Assembly: GCF_019242955.1 (NCBI RefSeq)
Contig: NZ_CP066129.1
Coordinates: forward strand, 3,038,001 to 3,102,000
Reading direction: 5' to 3'
Length of the DNA: 64,000 nt
Source of the DNA: Morganella morganii
Lineage (GTDB): Bacteria; Pseudomonadota; Gammaproteobacteria; Enterobacterales; Enterobacteriaceae
Shown here: positions 52,149-60,491 of the stretch, in pieces
Layout: each line of letters begins with the position of its first letter
How positions within the stretch are numbered: the stretch's first letter is position 1
Notes under the pieces: model-generated
What the model saw: only the letters and a program-made list of their open reading frames with translations
What the model was told of the DNA's origin: nothing
Database searches by the model: none
Position numbers and translations under genes: made by a program

Positions 52149-53012
52149 TCAGGCTTTTTTGCGGGCAATCAGGGTGGCAAAATTCAGCCGTATCCGGTTG
52201 CCTGCCGCATCAGTGCGGTGAAGATGTCCCGGGTTTTCGTTGTATTTCAGGATCTCCCAGTCCGCATAATAACCGGATAATTCACCCGGTTTCAGGAAGC
52301 AGTCAAACGGCAGCTCATCATACGGCATATTCTCTGTCTCCACCGGACAGACGATCAGGTTAAACCCGTCCTGACGGGTATGTGCCTGCATATCGGCGAC
52401 GATCGCGGCAATATTCTCTCTTTTCAGGAACATCAGCACCACGGTGGAAATAATGATGTCATAATCATCCTGCAACGCATGCTGGTTGATATCATAGACC
52501 TGCGTGCGGATATTGCTGATCCCCGCCGCGGCTTTAACATCCTCAATCGCCTGAATGTGCTGCGGATTGATATCCATGGCGGTTACATCATAGCCGAGCT
52601 GTGCCAGGAAAAAGCTGTTGCGCCCGCGACCGGAGCCTAAATCGAGTGTTTTACCCGGTTTGGTCATTGTCGCCAGTTCACGGACTTCAGAATGCGGGCG
52701 GGTCAGTCCGTGGATTTTATAGAATTCATCTTCAGGCCGGCACCAAAAGGCGAGCTGGCAGGAAATATCATCACTGACAGATTCAATTTTGTGCCACACC
52801 TGCGGGTCAAGGCGCGGCGGCTGATGTGTGGTATCAAAGTGGTAGCGGGTCTCTTCGCCGTTTTCACCGAAAACGACAAAATCCATCTCCCCTGCCAGTA
52901 CCGTCAGCTGCGCCCACGTACCTTCTGCCGTATTATGGCGATCCATAAAGGCCATCGGGATAGTATTTTTTTGCCAGACCGGCAGGGTTTTATAACAGAC
53001 TACGTTTTCCAT
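52149..53012 (-). CDS. tehB: Tellurite resistance methyltransferase TehB (long form)
   Basis: SAM-dependent methyltransferase linked to tellurite resistance. From ATG 53010-53012 it is 287 residues: an N-terminal cupin-like domain (about 1-90; DRHNTAEGTWAQLTVLAGEMDFVVF) and the methyltransferase domain with TLDLGSGRGRNSFFLAQLGYDVTAMDINP near residue 120. This is the Haemophilus-type long form; the E. coli TehB has only the second domain. An NsrR palindrome and a long hairpin sit right before the start. A 12-residue upstream extension runs through the NsrR site and is rejected. Confidence 0.92.
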   Translation of the reverse strand: MENVVCYKTLPVWQKNTIPMAFMDRHNTAEGTWAQLTVLAGEMDFVVFGENGEETRYHFDTTHQPPRLDPQVWHKIESVSDDISCQLAFWCRPEDEFYKIHGLTRPHSEVRELATMTKPGKTLDLGSGRGRNSFFLAQLGYDVTAMDINPQHIQAIEDVKAAAGISNIRTQVYDINQHALQDDYDIIISTVVLMFLKRENIAAIVADMQAHTRQDGFNLIVCPVETENMPYDELPFDCFLKPGELSGYYADWEILKYNENPGHLHRTDAAGNRIRLNFATLIARKKA

Positions 53013-53075
53013 TTTACGCCTCACCTTAAAGATGCATTTTAAATACATCTTATAACCTTTCCGGTGAGGCGTAAA
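53013..53075 (-). promoter_or_regulatory. tehB leader: 13-bp inverted repeat enclosing an NsrR palindrome
   Basis: Positions 53029-53051 form a near-perfect NsrR palindrome (AAGATGCATTT, T, AAATACATCTT). It lies within a larger perfect inverted repeat, TTTACGCCTCACC (53013-53025) and GGTGAGGCGTAAA (53063-53075). On the tehB strand the proximal arm contains the ribosome-binding GGTGAGG and ends at the ATG. Confidence 0.82.
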
Positions 53076-53081
53076 CGATTT

Positions 53082-54161
53082 TTATTTCTGACGGGCGATA
53101 GCTTCGTTTATTCCCTGGAACACGAAAGGTTTAGCATCGGTGAAATCATTGGCCACATCACCGGAATAAATATTTTGCTGTTCCGGCCCCAAATCGAGTT
53201 TCTTCACTTTGCCGTTTTCTTTGCTGAAATCCACTTTCTTCAGGTCAACCCAGAAGATATTCGGTGTCAGTGCTGATTCAAAGAAATAAATCTGACGTTT
53301 GTGATCAGCAACTGTGCGCCAGCGGGTGGAGGAGATATTCGGCTCCTCTTCGGTATTCAGCCCGAACGGCACAGACACATTGCGGATCACGCTGAAAACA
53401 GAAGCAACCGCTTTATTCGGCGAGGTCGCTTTCGGAATGGCGTTGATATAGAAAGAACCACGTGCAAAACGGTCTGCTGAACGGTTAGTGCCCGGCAGCA
53501 TCACGGTGCCGTTGATTTGCTGCCAGTAGCTGTCCAGTGCCAGTTGTTCACTGAAGACCGGGGAGTTGGTCATTACCTGATATTTTCGGCTGTGATGAAT
53601 CACCTGCTTGCCATCAATATATTCAATGATAGCACTGTCACCGGAAGCATCTGATAACGACAGGTGCAGTGTTGCCAGGCGCTCTTCGCCCGGAACTTTG
53701 TCTGTAATCACCGCGAACGGCTCTTTTTCCAGAGCGGTAACGGCCTCTTCAACTGTCGCGTAGTTATCCAGCACATACTGTGCCCAGGCTGAAATGCTCA
53801 GGGTGGGATTATTATTTTCCGGTGTCGGATAAACAGATTCCACCAGCCACAACAGGTTTGCGGACAATCCCTTTTCATTAATCCCGTCTGTCGTGGAAAC
53901 ATCATAACCGGATGCCACCACACTGCCGTATTTTGACACCCATTTCACGGAATTTGGCCCGGCGGCGCCATCACGTTCCATCCCCTGCGGGAAGATCCAT
54001 AAATTGGTGCCGACATCACTTTTCCAGTCCATTGACCGGGCGGTGATCACCTGTGAATCATCGCCGAGATACACCAGACGGGTGCAGGCAGAAGCAATCT
54101 GTGCGGCCAGTAAGGTGGCCGACGCGACCGCCCCGGCAAGCACAATTCGTTTAAATGTCAT
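53082..54161 (-). CDS. Exported linear amide C-N hydrolase (choloylglycine/penicillin V acylase family)
   Basis: Ntn-hydrolase that splits an amide such as a conjugated bile acid, penicillin V or an acyl-homoserine lactone. 359 residues with a signal peptide ending ASA just before CTRLVYLGDD; the Cys exposed by cleavage (residue 26) would be the catalytic nucleophile. Other family parts: RSMDWKSDVGTNLWIFP with the conserved Arg/Asp, GINEKGLSANLLWL, and VMTNSPVF with the conserved Asn. The substrate is not deducible. tehB follows on the same strand. Confidence 0.88.
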   Translation of the reverse strand: MTFKRIVLAGAVASATLLAAQIASACTRLVYLGDDSQVITARSMDWKSDVGTNLWIFPQGMERDGAAGPNSVKWVSKYGSVVASGYDVSTTDGINEKGLSANLLWLVESVYPTPENNNPTLSISAWAQYVLDNYATVEEAVTALEKEPFAVITDKVPGEERLATLHLSLSDASGDSAIIEYIDGKQVIHHSRKYQVMTNSPVFSEQLALDSYWQQINGTVMLPGTNRSADRFARGSFYINAIPKATSPNKAVASVFSVIRNVSVPFGLNTEEEPNISSTRWRTVADHKRQIYFFESALTPNIFWVDLKKVDFSKENGKVKKLDLGPEQQNIYSGDVANDFTDAKPFVFQGINEAIARQK

Positions 54162-54233
54162 GAAAAACCCCTTTTCATTGCGTCCGGTAACCGGCAGCCT
54201 GCCGGTTACACTTCCTTATAACTGTAGCTCTTA

Positions 54234-55751
54234 TCAGGATTTTGTGGCAAACGGCGGCCGGGCAAACCAGACAAGAACAATCAATCCGATAAAAATACCG
54301 CCGGAGAGCCAGAAAATTTCATTGGCACTGATAATCAGTCCCTGGGCAGTGATCTCCTTCGCCAGATAAGCGGAGGTCTGCGCCTGTGATAACCCGTGCT
54401 GCGCCATCTCCTGATACATCTGTACTGATTCCGGATTATACGCGGTGACGGACTCCGTCAGCTGAGAATGATGTAACGATTCACGACGGCTCCACAATGT
54501 TGTGGTGATCGATGTACCGACCGATCCCGCCAGTGTCCGGAAGAAGTTAGCCAGCGCAGAAGCGGAGGCCAGTTTCTCCGGCGGCAGGCCGGAAAGCGTG
54601 ATGGTGGTCAGCGGCATAAAGAAGCAGGCCACTGCGAACCCCTGAACCAGCTGCGGCCAGACAGAGGCGTAGAATCCCATCTGCGGCTCAAAAGTATAGG
54701 CGCGCCAGTAAAAGCAGACGGCATACACCATGAAACTAAAGGTTACAATCCAGCGCAAATCCACCACATTGGAAAGCTTACCGACAAACGCGGAGATCAG
54801 TATCGGCACCAGTCCGATAGGCGCCAGCGCCAGCCCCGCCCATTCCGCGGTATAGCCGTAGACCTCCTGAAGTAACTGCGGCAACAGCACAATCGCGCCG
54901 AAATAGACCATATACGCCAGGCTGACTGACAATGTGCCGATGGTAAAGTTACGCGACTTAAACAGCGACAGCTCCACGATCGGGTTTTTATCCGTCAGTT
55001 CCCAAATCACCAGGAAGACCAGCGCAATAGTGGCAATAACGGCCAGTGCGACAATTTCATCTGACTCCAGCCAGCCGAGATCTTTCCCTTTATCCAGCAG
55101 GATTTGCAGACAACCGATCCCGACCACCAACAGCGACAAGCCAATCACATTGAGCGGAACCTTTGTCACTTTGGATTCCATACCGCGCAGCAGCATCATA
55201 CTGGCAATGACCACCACAATCCCGATAGGGACGTTGATAAAGAAAATCCAGCCCCAGTGAAAGTTATCGCTGATATAACCGCCCATAATCGGCCCGAATA
55301 CCGGTGCCAGAATGATAGTCATCGACCAGAGTGCCAGAGCGGTATTCTGTTTGGCAGGCGGGTAACTTTTCAGCAGCAGGCTCTGTGAGAGCGGAATTAT
55401 CGGCCCTGCCACCCCGCCCTGTAACACGCGGAAGAAAATCAGCATTTCCAGGCTGTCTGACAATCCGCACATCAGTGAAGTCAGGGTAAACAGCCCGGTG
55501 GACCAGATAAAGACCCGCACTTCCCCGAAGCGTTTTGCCAGAAAGCCGGTGATGGCAATGGAAATCGCGTTGGATACCCCGAACGAGGTAATAACCCAGG
55601 TGCCCTGTGAGACAGAGGCACCGAGATTGCCGGAAATGGTCGGGATCGCCACGTTGGCAATGGTGGAGTCCAGCACCTGCATAAAGGTGGCCATCGACAG
55701 CGCGATGGTCGCCCAGACCAGTTTCATGCCGGTTAACGGTTGATTAGCCAC
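54234..55751 (-). CDS. emrB: DHA2-type multidrug efflux permease EmrB
   Basis: Proton-driven 14-segment MFS exporter that works with EmrA and TolC. 505 residues. Motifs: TFMQVLDSTIANVAIPTISG near residue 18, GxxAGPIIPLSQSLLL near 112, APVFGPIMGGYISDNFHWGWIFFINVPIG near 155-185. Starts 18 bp after the emrA stop. Sequence is close to EmrB of enterics. Confidence 0.92.
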   Translation of the reverse strand: MANQPLTGMKLVWATIALSMATFMQVLDSTIANVAIPTISGNLGASVSQGTWVITSFGVSNAISIAITGFLAKRFGEVRVFIWSTGLFTLTSLMCGLSDSLEMLIFFRVLQGGVAGPIIPLSQSLLLKSYPPAKQNTALALWSMTIILAPVFGPIMGGYISDNFHWGWIFFINVPIGIVVVIASMMLLRGMESKVTKVPLNVIGLSLLVVGIGCLQILLDKGKDLGWLESDEIVALAVIATIALVFLVIWELTDKNPIVELSLFKSRNFTIGTLSVSLAYMVYFGAIVLLPQLLQEVYGYTAEWAGLALAPIGLVPILISAFVGKLSNVVDLRWIVTFSFMVYAVCFYWRAYTFEPQMGFYASVWPQLVQGFAVACFFMPLTTITLSGLPPEKLASASALANFFRTLAGSVGTSITTTLWSRRESLHHSQLTESVTAYNPESVQMYQEMAQHGLSQAQTSAYLAKEITAQGLIISANEIFWLSGGIFIGLIVLVWFARPPFATKS

Positions 55752-55769
55752 AATAAAGCCCCGCGCTGA

Positions 55770-56960
55770 TTAACTGGCGTTATCGGTAATGATTTGCGCA
55801 ATCACCGCATTGACCGGAGCCAGATCCGGGATCAGCACATCACTCTTAAAGGCCGGTGTATCACGCTGAACATTAGCCAGTACCGGGCCATCGCTGTTTT
55901 TGGTTTCGATAGTCACGTTCATCGACAAGCCGATACGCAGCGGATATCTGGCAACCTGCTGCGGGTCCAGCTCAACTCTGACCGGCAGACGCTGCACCAC
56001 TTTGATCCAGTTACCGGTGGCATTTTGCGCAGGCAGCAGGGAGAAAGCACTGCCGGTGCCCATATCCAGCCCGGCCACCGTACCGTTAAAGATAACTTTA
56101 TCGCCGTAAAAATCACTGGTGATCGTGACCGGTTGTCCGATCCGCACACCGCTGAGCTGTGTTTCCTTAAAATTGGCATCTATCCAGACCGGCTCGACCG
56201 GCACAATCGCCATCAGAGAGGCGTTCGGGCTGACCTGAGCCCCGACCTGCACATTACGGCGGGAGACATAACCGGTAAACGGACTGCGGATTTCTGTACG
56301 CTGTAAGTTAATCCAGGCATCACGGACTTTATCCGCAGCCTGTAATACGGCAGGCTGATCAGCCAGCGCCGTGGTTTTCAGTAATGCTTTGGTGGCATTC
56401 AGTTGCTGAACAGACGCATTCAGGGATGCCTGAGCCTCTTCAACGGCTTCACGTGAGTGCTGTAAGTCTTCTTTGGAGATAGTTCCCCGCTGTCCTAACA
56501 CGCTGCGGCGGGCATAGTCACTCTGCGCCTGATTCAGCATCACTTTTTTCTGTGCGATGACCGCACTGAGCTGATCACGGTTAAAATAGAGCTCCTGAGT
56601 CTGGCGCACGGTTGCCGCCAGGTCATGGCGCGCCTGTGCGTAAGCCAGTTCAGCATTAGTTTTATCCAGCACCACCAGCACATCACCGGCACGCACCAGA
56701 TCGGTATTCTCAAAATTCACCTGCGTCACATTACCGGTGGTTTGCGCCACGACCGGCACCTGAAGCCCCACGACGTAGGCATCATCGGTATATTCCTGAT
56801 AACGCAGTACCAGCAGCCAGTAAATCAAATAACCGGCCAGCAGCACAATAAAGAGTAAGGAGGTTCCCGCAAGCCAGATTTTCCGTTTGACAGGATTGGA
56901 TGACGATGTTTTTTTGTCAGAAGGCTGGGCAGCAGAAGACTGCTCTGATGTGTTGTCCAT
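55770..56960 (-). CDS. emrA: Membrane fusion protein EmrA
   Basis: Periplasmic adaptor of the EmrAB-TolC pump. From ATG 56958-56960 it has 396 residues: one N-terminal membrane anchor (about 28-50), the lipoyl half-motif VGLQVPVVAQTTGNVTQVNFENTDLVRAGDVLVVLD near 70-100, a coiled-coil hairpin (about 105-205), and the second lipoyl half EIRSPFTGYVSRRNVQVGAQVSPN near 225. emrR is not adjacent. Confidence 0.93.
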   Translation of the reverse strand: MDNTSEQSSAAQPSDKKTSSSNPVKRKIWLAGTSLLFIVLLAGYLIYWLLVLRYQEYTDDAYVVGLQVPVVAQTTGNVTQVNFENTDLVRAGDVLVVLDKTNAELAYAQARHDLAATVRQTQELYFNRDQLSAVIAQKKVMLNQAQSDYARRSVLGQRGTISKEDLQHSREAVEEAQASLNASVQQLNATKALLKTTALADQPAVLQAADKVRDAWINLQRTEIRSPFTGYVSRRNVQVGAQVSPNASLMAIVPVEPVWIDANFKETQLSGVRIGQPVTITSDFYGDKVIFNGTVAGLDMGTGSAFSLLPAQNATGNWIKVVQRLPVRVELDPQQVARYPLRIGLSMNVTIETKNSDGPVLANVQRDTPAFKSDVLIPDLAPVNAVIAQIITDNAS

Positions 56961-57432
56961 CAAAATACCCCGGTAATAAAGTTAATCCGAAAAATATTGC
57001 GCACAGAATAGCCTGAATCACTATAAAAGTAACGGTAAGTGGAATATTACAGGGTAAAACCGAAAACAATATAAACAGAAGCAAAACATCTGCTGAACAC
57101 AACAAAAAATGTAACCAGACCATCAGTTTATGACTAATAACAAGTTAATATAATGAAATTGACGGGTATTAAAGTAATATCCCCTGCCGGTTTTGATATT
57201 TATTTTTTCTCATTCTGTAATAGTCCCGGAATACGCAAAAGCAGATAACAGGAAAAAACCTCTGATTATTCGACCTTCGTGTTCATTTTCGGGTATCAGA
57301 GTATTTTCTGTTTATATTTCCGGATTCTTAAACAAAGTATCGTGTTTTACTGACATTTGTTTATTTTTTACCGGGATACGGAAAACAGCACGATTTGTAC
57401 ATTTACGGTTATGCTGCTCTGCCGGCAGAAAC
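56961..57432. other. Spacer upstream of emrA
   Basis: About 470 bp with no supported gene. It contains the emrA promoter region, which I cannot define with confidence, and ends at the terminator of the next minus-strand gene. No emrR regulator is present. Confidence 0.45.
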
Positions 57433-57464
57433 AAAAAAACCGCAAAACAAATTATTCTGCGGTT
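57433..57464 (-). terminator. Terminator of the anchored unknown protein gene
   Basis: On the minus strand AACCGCA/TGCGGTT stem with a 13-nt loop followed by TTTTTTG, 22 bp after the stop codon. Confidence 0.82.
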
Positions 57465-57486
57465 ATTGAACGGCTTACTTTGATGT

Positions 57487-58257
57487 TTACTGAGATAAAA
57501 TCAGACGTAATGCTTCTGCACTCGCTGCTTTATTCGGTTCCTGCATAAAGTAATCATAAAAATCCCCGACAAGGTGGCAGGTCGTTACCGGATCTTTTGC
57601 CCCTTCATTCAGGTTGGTTAACAGTTCTGTTTTATCGCCGTATTTTTCTGTCAGTTTCTGATAAATATTCCCTAATACCTGATACGCTTCATCAGCAGGA
57701 ACGTCACCGGTATTCCGGTCTTCCAGTGATGATGTCAGGATCAGATTCACCGTTTTCAGCATCCGGATATCGGCTTCATTATAGATAAACTGAGATTTAT
57801 TCTGCGGGAACTTTTTCAGTCCCGGGAAAAAGTTATTGAAACACTGCTGTCCGGACGGATCTTTTACCAGATACCCTTCTGCCTGCTCTTTTACCGCGGC
57901 GGCAAAGGCATTCAGCGCATCATCAGAAGCATACGGTATCCGGTCAACTAATAATACGGCCGTCAGCCCGGCAATATCATTCATCCATTCCACTTTCTCT
58001 CCGCTGGTCATGGTGCCGTAATTCCCCATTTTCTGTTTTATATCCTTATATTTTTCCGGGGAAATTTTACCGACCACTTCAATAAACCGCATGGACTCCG
58101 ACATCATTTCGGCTTCAAGTGATGCTTGTGTATTCATGCCGTCTTCACTGACAGCAGTAACCGAAACAACATCATCCCGTGTACCCATATAATAACCGGC
58201 ACCGGCAAATACCACGGCAACAATAAGAACTAACAATAAGCTGAGTTTTTTATTCAC
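57487..58257 (-). CDS. Unknown membrane-anchored periplasmic protein
   Basis: I do not recognise the family. A GTG start at 58255-58257 with a GAGGA site gives 256 residues: a single N-terminal membrane anchor (LSLLLVLIVAVVFAGAGYYMG) and a soluble helical part exposed to the periplasm with three Cys (QQCFNNFF and TTCHL). It is downstream of yceI and cytochrome b561 on the same strand but separated by about 105 bp with a hairpin, so co-transcription is uncertain. Confidence 0.7.
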   Translation of the reverse strand: MNKKLSLLLVLIVAVVFAGAGYYMGTRDDVVSVTAVSEDGMNTQASLEAEMMSESMRFIEVVGKISPEKYKDIKQKMGNYGTMTSGEKVEWMNDIAGLTAVLLVDRIPYASDDALNAFAAAVKEQAEGYLVKDPSGQQCFNNFFPGLKKFPQNKSQFIYNEADIRMLKTVNLILTSSLEDRNTGDVPADEAYQVLGNIYQKLTEKYGDKTELLTNLNEGAKDPVTTCHLVGDFYDYFMQEPNKAASAEALRLILSQ

Positions 58258-58314
58258 GCATTTTCCTCTGATACGCTGAGTTATCACTGAGAAAGATAGT
58301 GACATAAATTAATA

Positions 58315-58334
58315 AGGCCTGCTATTGCAGGCCT
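58315..58334 (-). terminator. Hairpin after yceI
   Basis: Perfect 8-bp stem AGGCCTGC/GCAGGCCT with a 4-nt loop, followed on the minus strand by TTATTAATTT. The T-run is weak, so terminator function is only probable. Confidence 0.5.
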
Positions 58335-58362
58335 CTGATAATTGCTCAGTCCGTAAAAATAA

Positions 58363-58938
58363 TCAGATTTTTACGCCTTCAACAGAAATAATCAGTTCAG
58401 CATCCTGTGATTTAGGTCCCAGATCCGCTTTGATATTAAAGCTTTTCAGAGATACTTTCCCGGTGGCTTCAAAACCGGCGCGGTAACCGCCCCACGGATC
58501 TTTGCCTTCACCGGTCAGTTTTGCATCCAGTGTTACCGGATTAGTCACACCGTTCAGGGTCAGATCACCGGTGATAATAAAGTCATCACCTTTCTTTTCC
58601 ACTTTCGTGGAAACGAATTTCGCTTCCGGATTTTTGTCTGTATTCAGGAATTCACCGCCGCGCAGATGTTTATCACGCTCAGCGTGGTTGGTATCCAGGC
58701 TGCCGGTTTTGATAGTGACATCCACTTTATCTTTTGCCGGATCGGCTTTATCAAAGGTGAACGTACCGTCAAAATCTTTAAATGTCCCGTACAGCCAGCT
58801 GTAACCCAGGTGCTGAATACGGAACTGCACAAATGCGTGCTGTCCTTCTTTATCTATTTTATAGGTGTCGGCCATTGCCGCACCTGAACCCAGCAGCATC
58901 ATACCTGCGCTTAAACCAACCAGTGCTTTCTTCAGCAT
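58363..58938 (-). CDS. yceI: YceI-family periplasmic protein (second copy)
   Basis: 191 residues, same length as E. coli YceI, with signal peptide [21 protein letters not shown] and the family segments [62 protein letters not shown], and [12 protein letters not shown]. It follows the cytochrome b561 gene by about 40 bp, the usual yceJ-yceI pair, thought to serve quinone or isoprenoid binding and redox. Distinct from the copy at 26107-26673. Confidence 0.93.
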   Translation of the reverse strand: MLKKALVGLSAGMMLLGSGAAMADTYKIDKEGQHAFVQFRIQHLGYSWLYGTFKDFDGTFTFDKADPAKDKVDVTIKTGSLDTNHAERDKHLRGGEFLNTDKNPEAKFVSTKVEKKGDDFIITGDLTLNGVTNPVTLDAKLTGEGKDPWGGYRAGFEATGKVSLKSFNIKADLGPKSQDAELIISVEGVKI

Positions 58939-58977
58939 TGTATTTACTCCGTCATAATAAAATTACGGGCGCCCTGT

Positions 58978-59529
58978 TCAGGGTTTCATGCCCAGCATGC
59001 GTTTTAATGTGGCGTCTTTATCAAAAAAATGGTGTTTAAGTGCAGCCAGCGCGTGCAGCGCCGATAACACAACAACCGCCCAGGCAAGATACAAATGTAC
59101 CGTTCCGGCGGTGTCCGCCTGTCCTGCCCCGTCTGTCAGCGAGGCCGGAACATCAAACCAGCCGAAAACCGATACCGCCTGACCATTTGCCGTTGAAATA
59201 AAATAGCCGGTGAGCAGAATGGCAAACAAAATACCGTACAGCAGCCAGTGCGCCAGTGTTGCGCTGATGCGGGTAAACCGGCTGTAAGTGGATAATGCCG
59301 GCGGCGGCGGCGAGATCCAGCGCCAGATCATGCGGACAGCCAGCACAATAAACAGCAGGACTCCGATGCTTTTGTGGATCTCCGGTGCGCGGTGATACCA
59401 GACATCATAATAACCCAGCGAAACCATCCACAGCCCCAGAGCGAACATTCCGTAAACGGTGAGCGCCACACCCCAGTGAAGCAGAACGGAAAGATGTCCG
59501 TACCGTTGTGCACTATTTTTCCATTGCAT
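58978..59529 (-). CDS. yceJ: Cytochrome b561 (YceJ-type)
   Basis: Four-segment diheme membrane protein. From ATG 59527-59529 it has 183 residues. Heme-ligand His candidates: HLSVLLHWGVAL near residue 19, EIHKSIG near 53, HLYLAWAVVVLSALHALAALKHHF near 145-165. A 29-residue upstream extension is not supported. Operon with yceI. Confidence 0.9.
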   Translation of the reverse strand: MQWKNSAQRYGHLSVLLHWGVALTVYGMFALGLWMVSLGYYDVWYHRAPEIHKSIGVLLFIVLAVRMIWRWISPPPPALSTYSRFTRISATLAHWLLYGILFAILLTGYFISTANGQAVSVFGWFDVPASLTDGAGQADTAGTVHLYLAWAVVVLSALHALAALKHHFFDKDATLKRMLGMKP

Positions 59530-59832
59530 TGATAAATACCCTTTCCTGTTCCATACGGATAACATTTCAGTAACAGTGGGATACTTTACGTGAATTTTCC
59601 TGTCAATATCGGACAAATATTTTGTTTAAGTCAGTCAAAATTAATCATTAAGTTACTAATTTGACTGTTATTTTCATAAATAAAAGAAATATTAAACCGG
59701 AAAAATCTTATATGGCGGGATTTTGTAAGACAGGTTCAGTCTGACTTATAACCAAAATACAGGAAAAACAGGGATACGACGGATAGCCACAAAAAATAAT
59801 TTTAATATTTAAAAATATTGTTGATAAAAAAG
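59530..59832. other. AT-rich spacer upstream of yceJ
   Basis: 300 bp, AT-rich, divergent between yceJ and the first 25-residue peptide gene. No gene or repeat is seen. Confidence 0.45.
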
Positions 59833-59860
59833 TTGACGAACATCACACAAATGCTATGAT
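59833..59860 (+). promoter_or_regulatory. Promoter of peptide gene 1
   Basis: TTGACG, 16 bp, TATGAT, 55 bp before the start codon. The spacer contains CATCACACAAATG, nearly repeated in the second copy (CGTCACATAAATG). Confidence 0.75.
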
Positions 59861-59914
59861 ACACCCATCGAAGCAAAACAGCTTACCAACCTAATTCAAA
59901 AGCAGGAGTTCATT

Positions 59915-59992
59915 ATGAAAAGTATCAAAACTTTCTTCTCAAATCTGACCCGTGCTGCTGCTATCATTGCAAAATACAGCAAAGCATTCTGA
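59915..59992 (+). CDS. 25-residue cationic peptide, copy 1
   Basis: The peptide starts MKSIKTFFSNLTRAAAIIA and ends SKAF (25 residues, five basic and no acidic residues), a likely amphipathic helix. It has a strong AGGAG site, its own sigma-70 promoter and terminator. A paralogue 290 bp downstream differs at only 2 of 25 positions while flanking and synonymous sites differ more, which indicates that the peptide is translated and under selection. I do not recognise the family. Possible roles: membrane peptide, type I toxin-like peptide, or stress microprotein. Confidence 0.75.
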   Translation: MKSIKTFFSNLTRAAAIIAKYSKAF

Positions 59993-60010
59993 TAAATCAG
60001 ACAGATACAG

Positions 60011-60037
60011 AAAAAGCGCCCATCGGGCGCTTTTTTT
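60011..60037 (+). terminator. Terminator of peptide gene 1 (uninterrupted)
   Basis: Stem AGCGCCC/GGGCGCT with a 3-nt loop followed by seven T. It is nearly the same hairpin as that of peptide gene 2 but without the 140-bp insertion, so it shows the presumed ancestral state. Confidence 0.9.
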
Positions 60038-60120
60038 ATGCCTGCAAATAATCTGACTTTGCCCTCCGCCGCGTCATCCAAACTTTATTTTAAGTAATTA
60101 AAATTAATTTTATATAAAAT

Positions 60121-60148
60121 TTGACATACGTCACATAAATGGTATAGT
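60121..60148 (+). promoter_or_regulatory. Promoter of peptide gene 2
   Basis: TTGACA, 16 bp, TATAGT, 55 bp before the start codon; same geometry as copy 1. Confidence 0.75.
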
Positions 60149-60202
60149 AGCGCCATCAAAGCCAAACAGGCTTATCCACTGACTCAAAAGCAGGAGTTTA
60201 TT

Positions 60203-60280
60203 ATGAAAAGCATCAAAACTTTCTTTTCTTATCTGACCCGCGCTGCTGCTATTATTGCTAAAAACAGCAAAGCATTCTGA
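60203..60280 (+). CDS. 25-residue cationic peptide, copy 2
   Basis: Paralogue of the peptide at 59915: starts MKSIKTFFSYLTRAAAIIA and ends SKAF. It differs by Asn10Tyr and Tyr21Asn, whereas several codons differ silently, so selection for the protein sequence is likely. It keeps the AGGAG site and promoter spacing. Its terminator hairpin is duplicated around a 140-bp element. Confidence 0.75.
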   Translation: MKSIKTFFSYLTRAAAIIAKNSKAF

Positions 60281-60300
60281 TAAATCAGACAGATACAAAG

Positions 60301-60478
60301 AAGCGCCCGATGGGCGCTTCAGGCCGTTAACAAGCCCGCAGGGATTGGTGACGACCGGCAGAGGTTGTAAAAATAAACCGGGAAAATCAATTTATTGATT
60401 TTCGGCTGATAACACAAAGCAGGAAAAACCACGTTTTATCCTGCTTTGTCAGCAATATTAAGCGCCCGATGGGCGCTT
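60301..60478 (+). repeat. Terminator-nested 140-bp element, copy 3 (after peptide gene 2)
   Basis: Core 60320-60459 is exactly 140 bp; flanks are a perfect 19-bp direct repeat (60301-60319 and 60460-60478; stem AGCGCCC/GGGCGCT). About eight differences from copy 2 by eye, including the last bases (AATATT rather than AATCTC). Only the right hairpin has a full T-run. It lies between the convergent peptide gene and the glycosyltransferase gene. Confidence 0.93.
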
Positions 60479-60491
60479 TTTTTATGCTGCT

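Noticed and set aside
57193-57483. 96-codon plus-strand ORF upstream of emrA
   Set aside because: It runs through the terminator at 57433-57464 and has no plausible start signal or family resemblance.
60320-60459. 140-bp core as a tRNA-like or group IIC intron remnant
   Set aside because: No tRNA cloverleaf can be drawn and no intron domain V or reverse transcriptase is seen; group IIC introns also insert near terminators but do not duplicate them.
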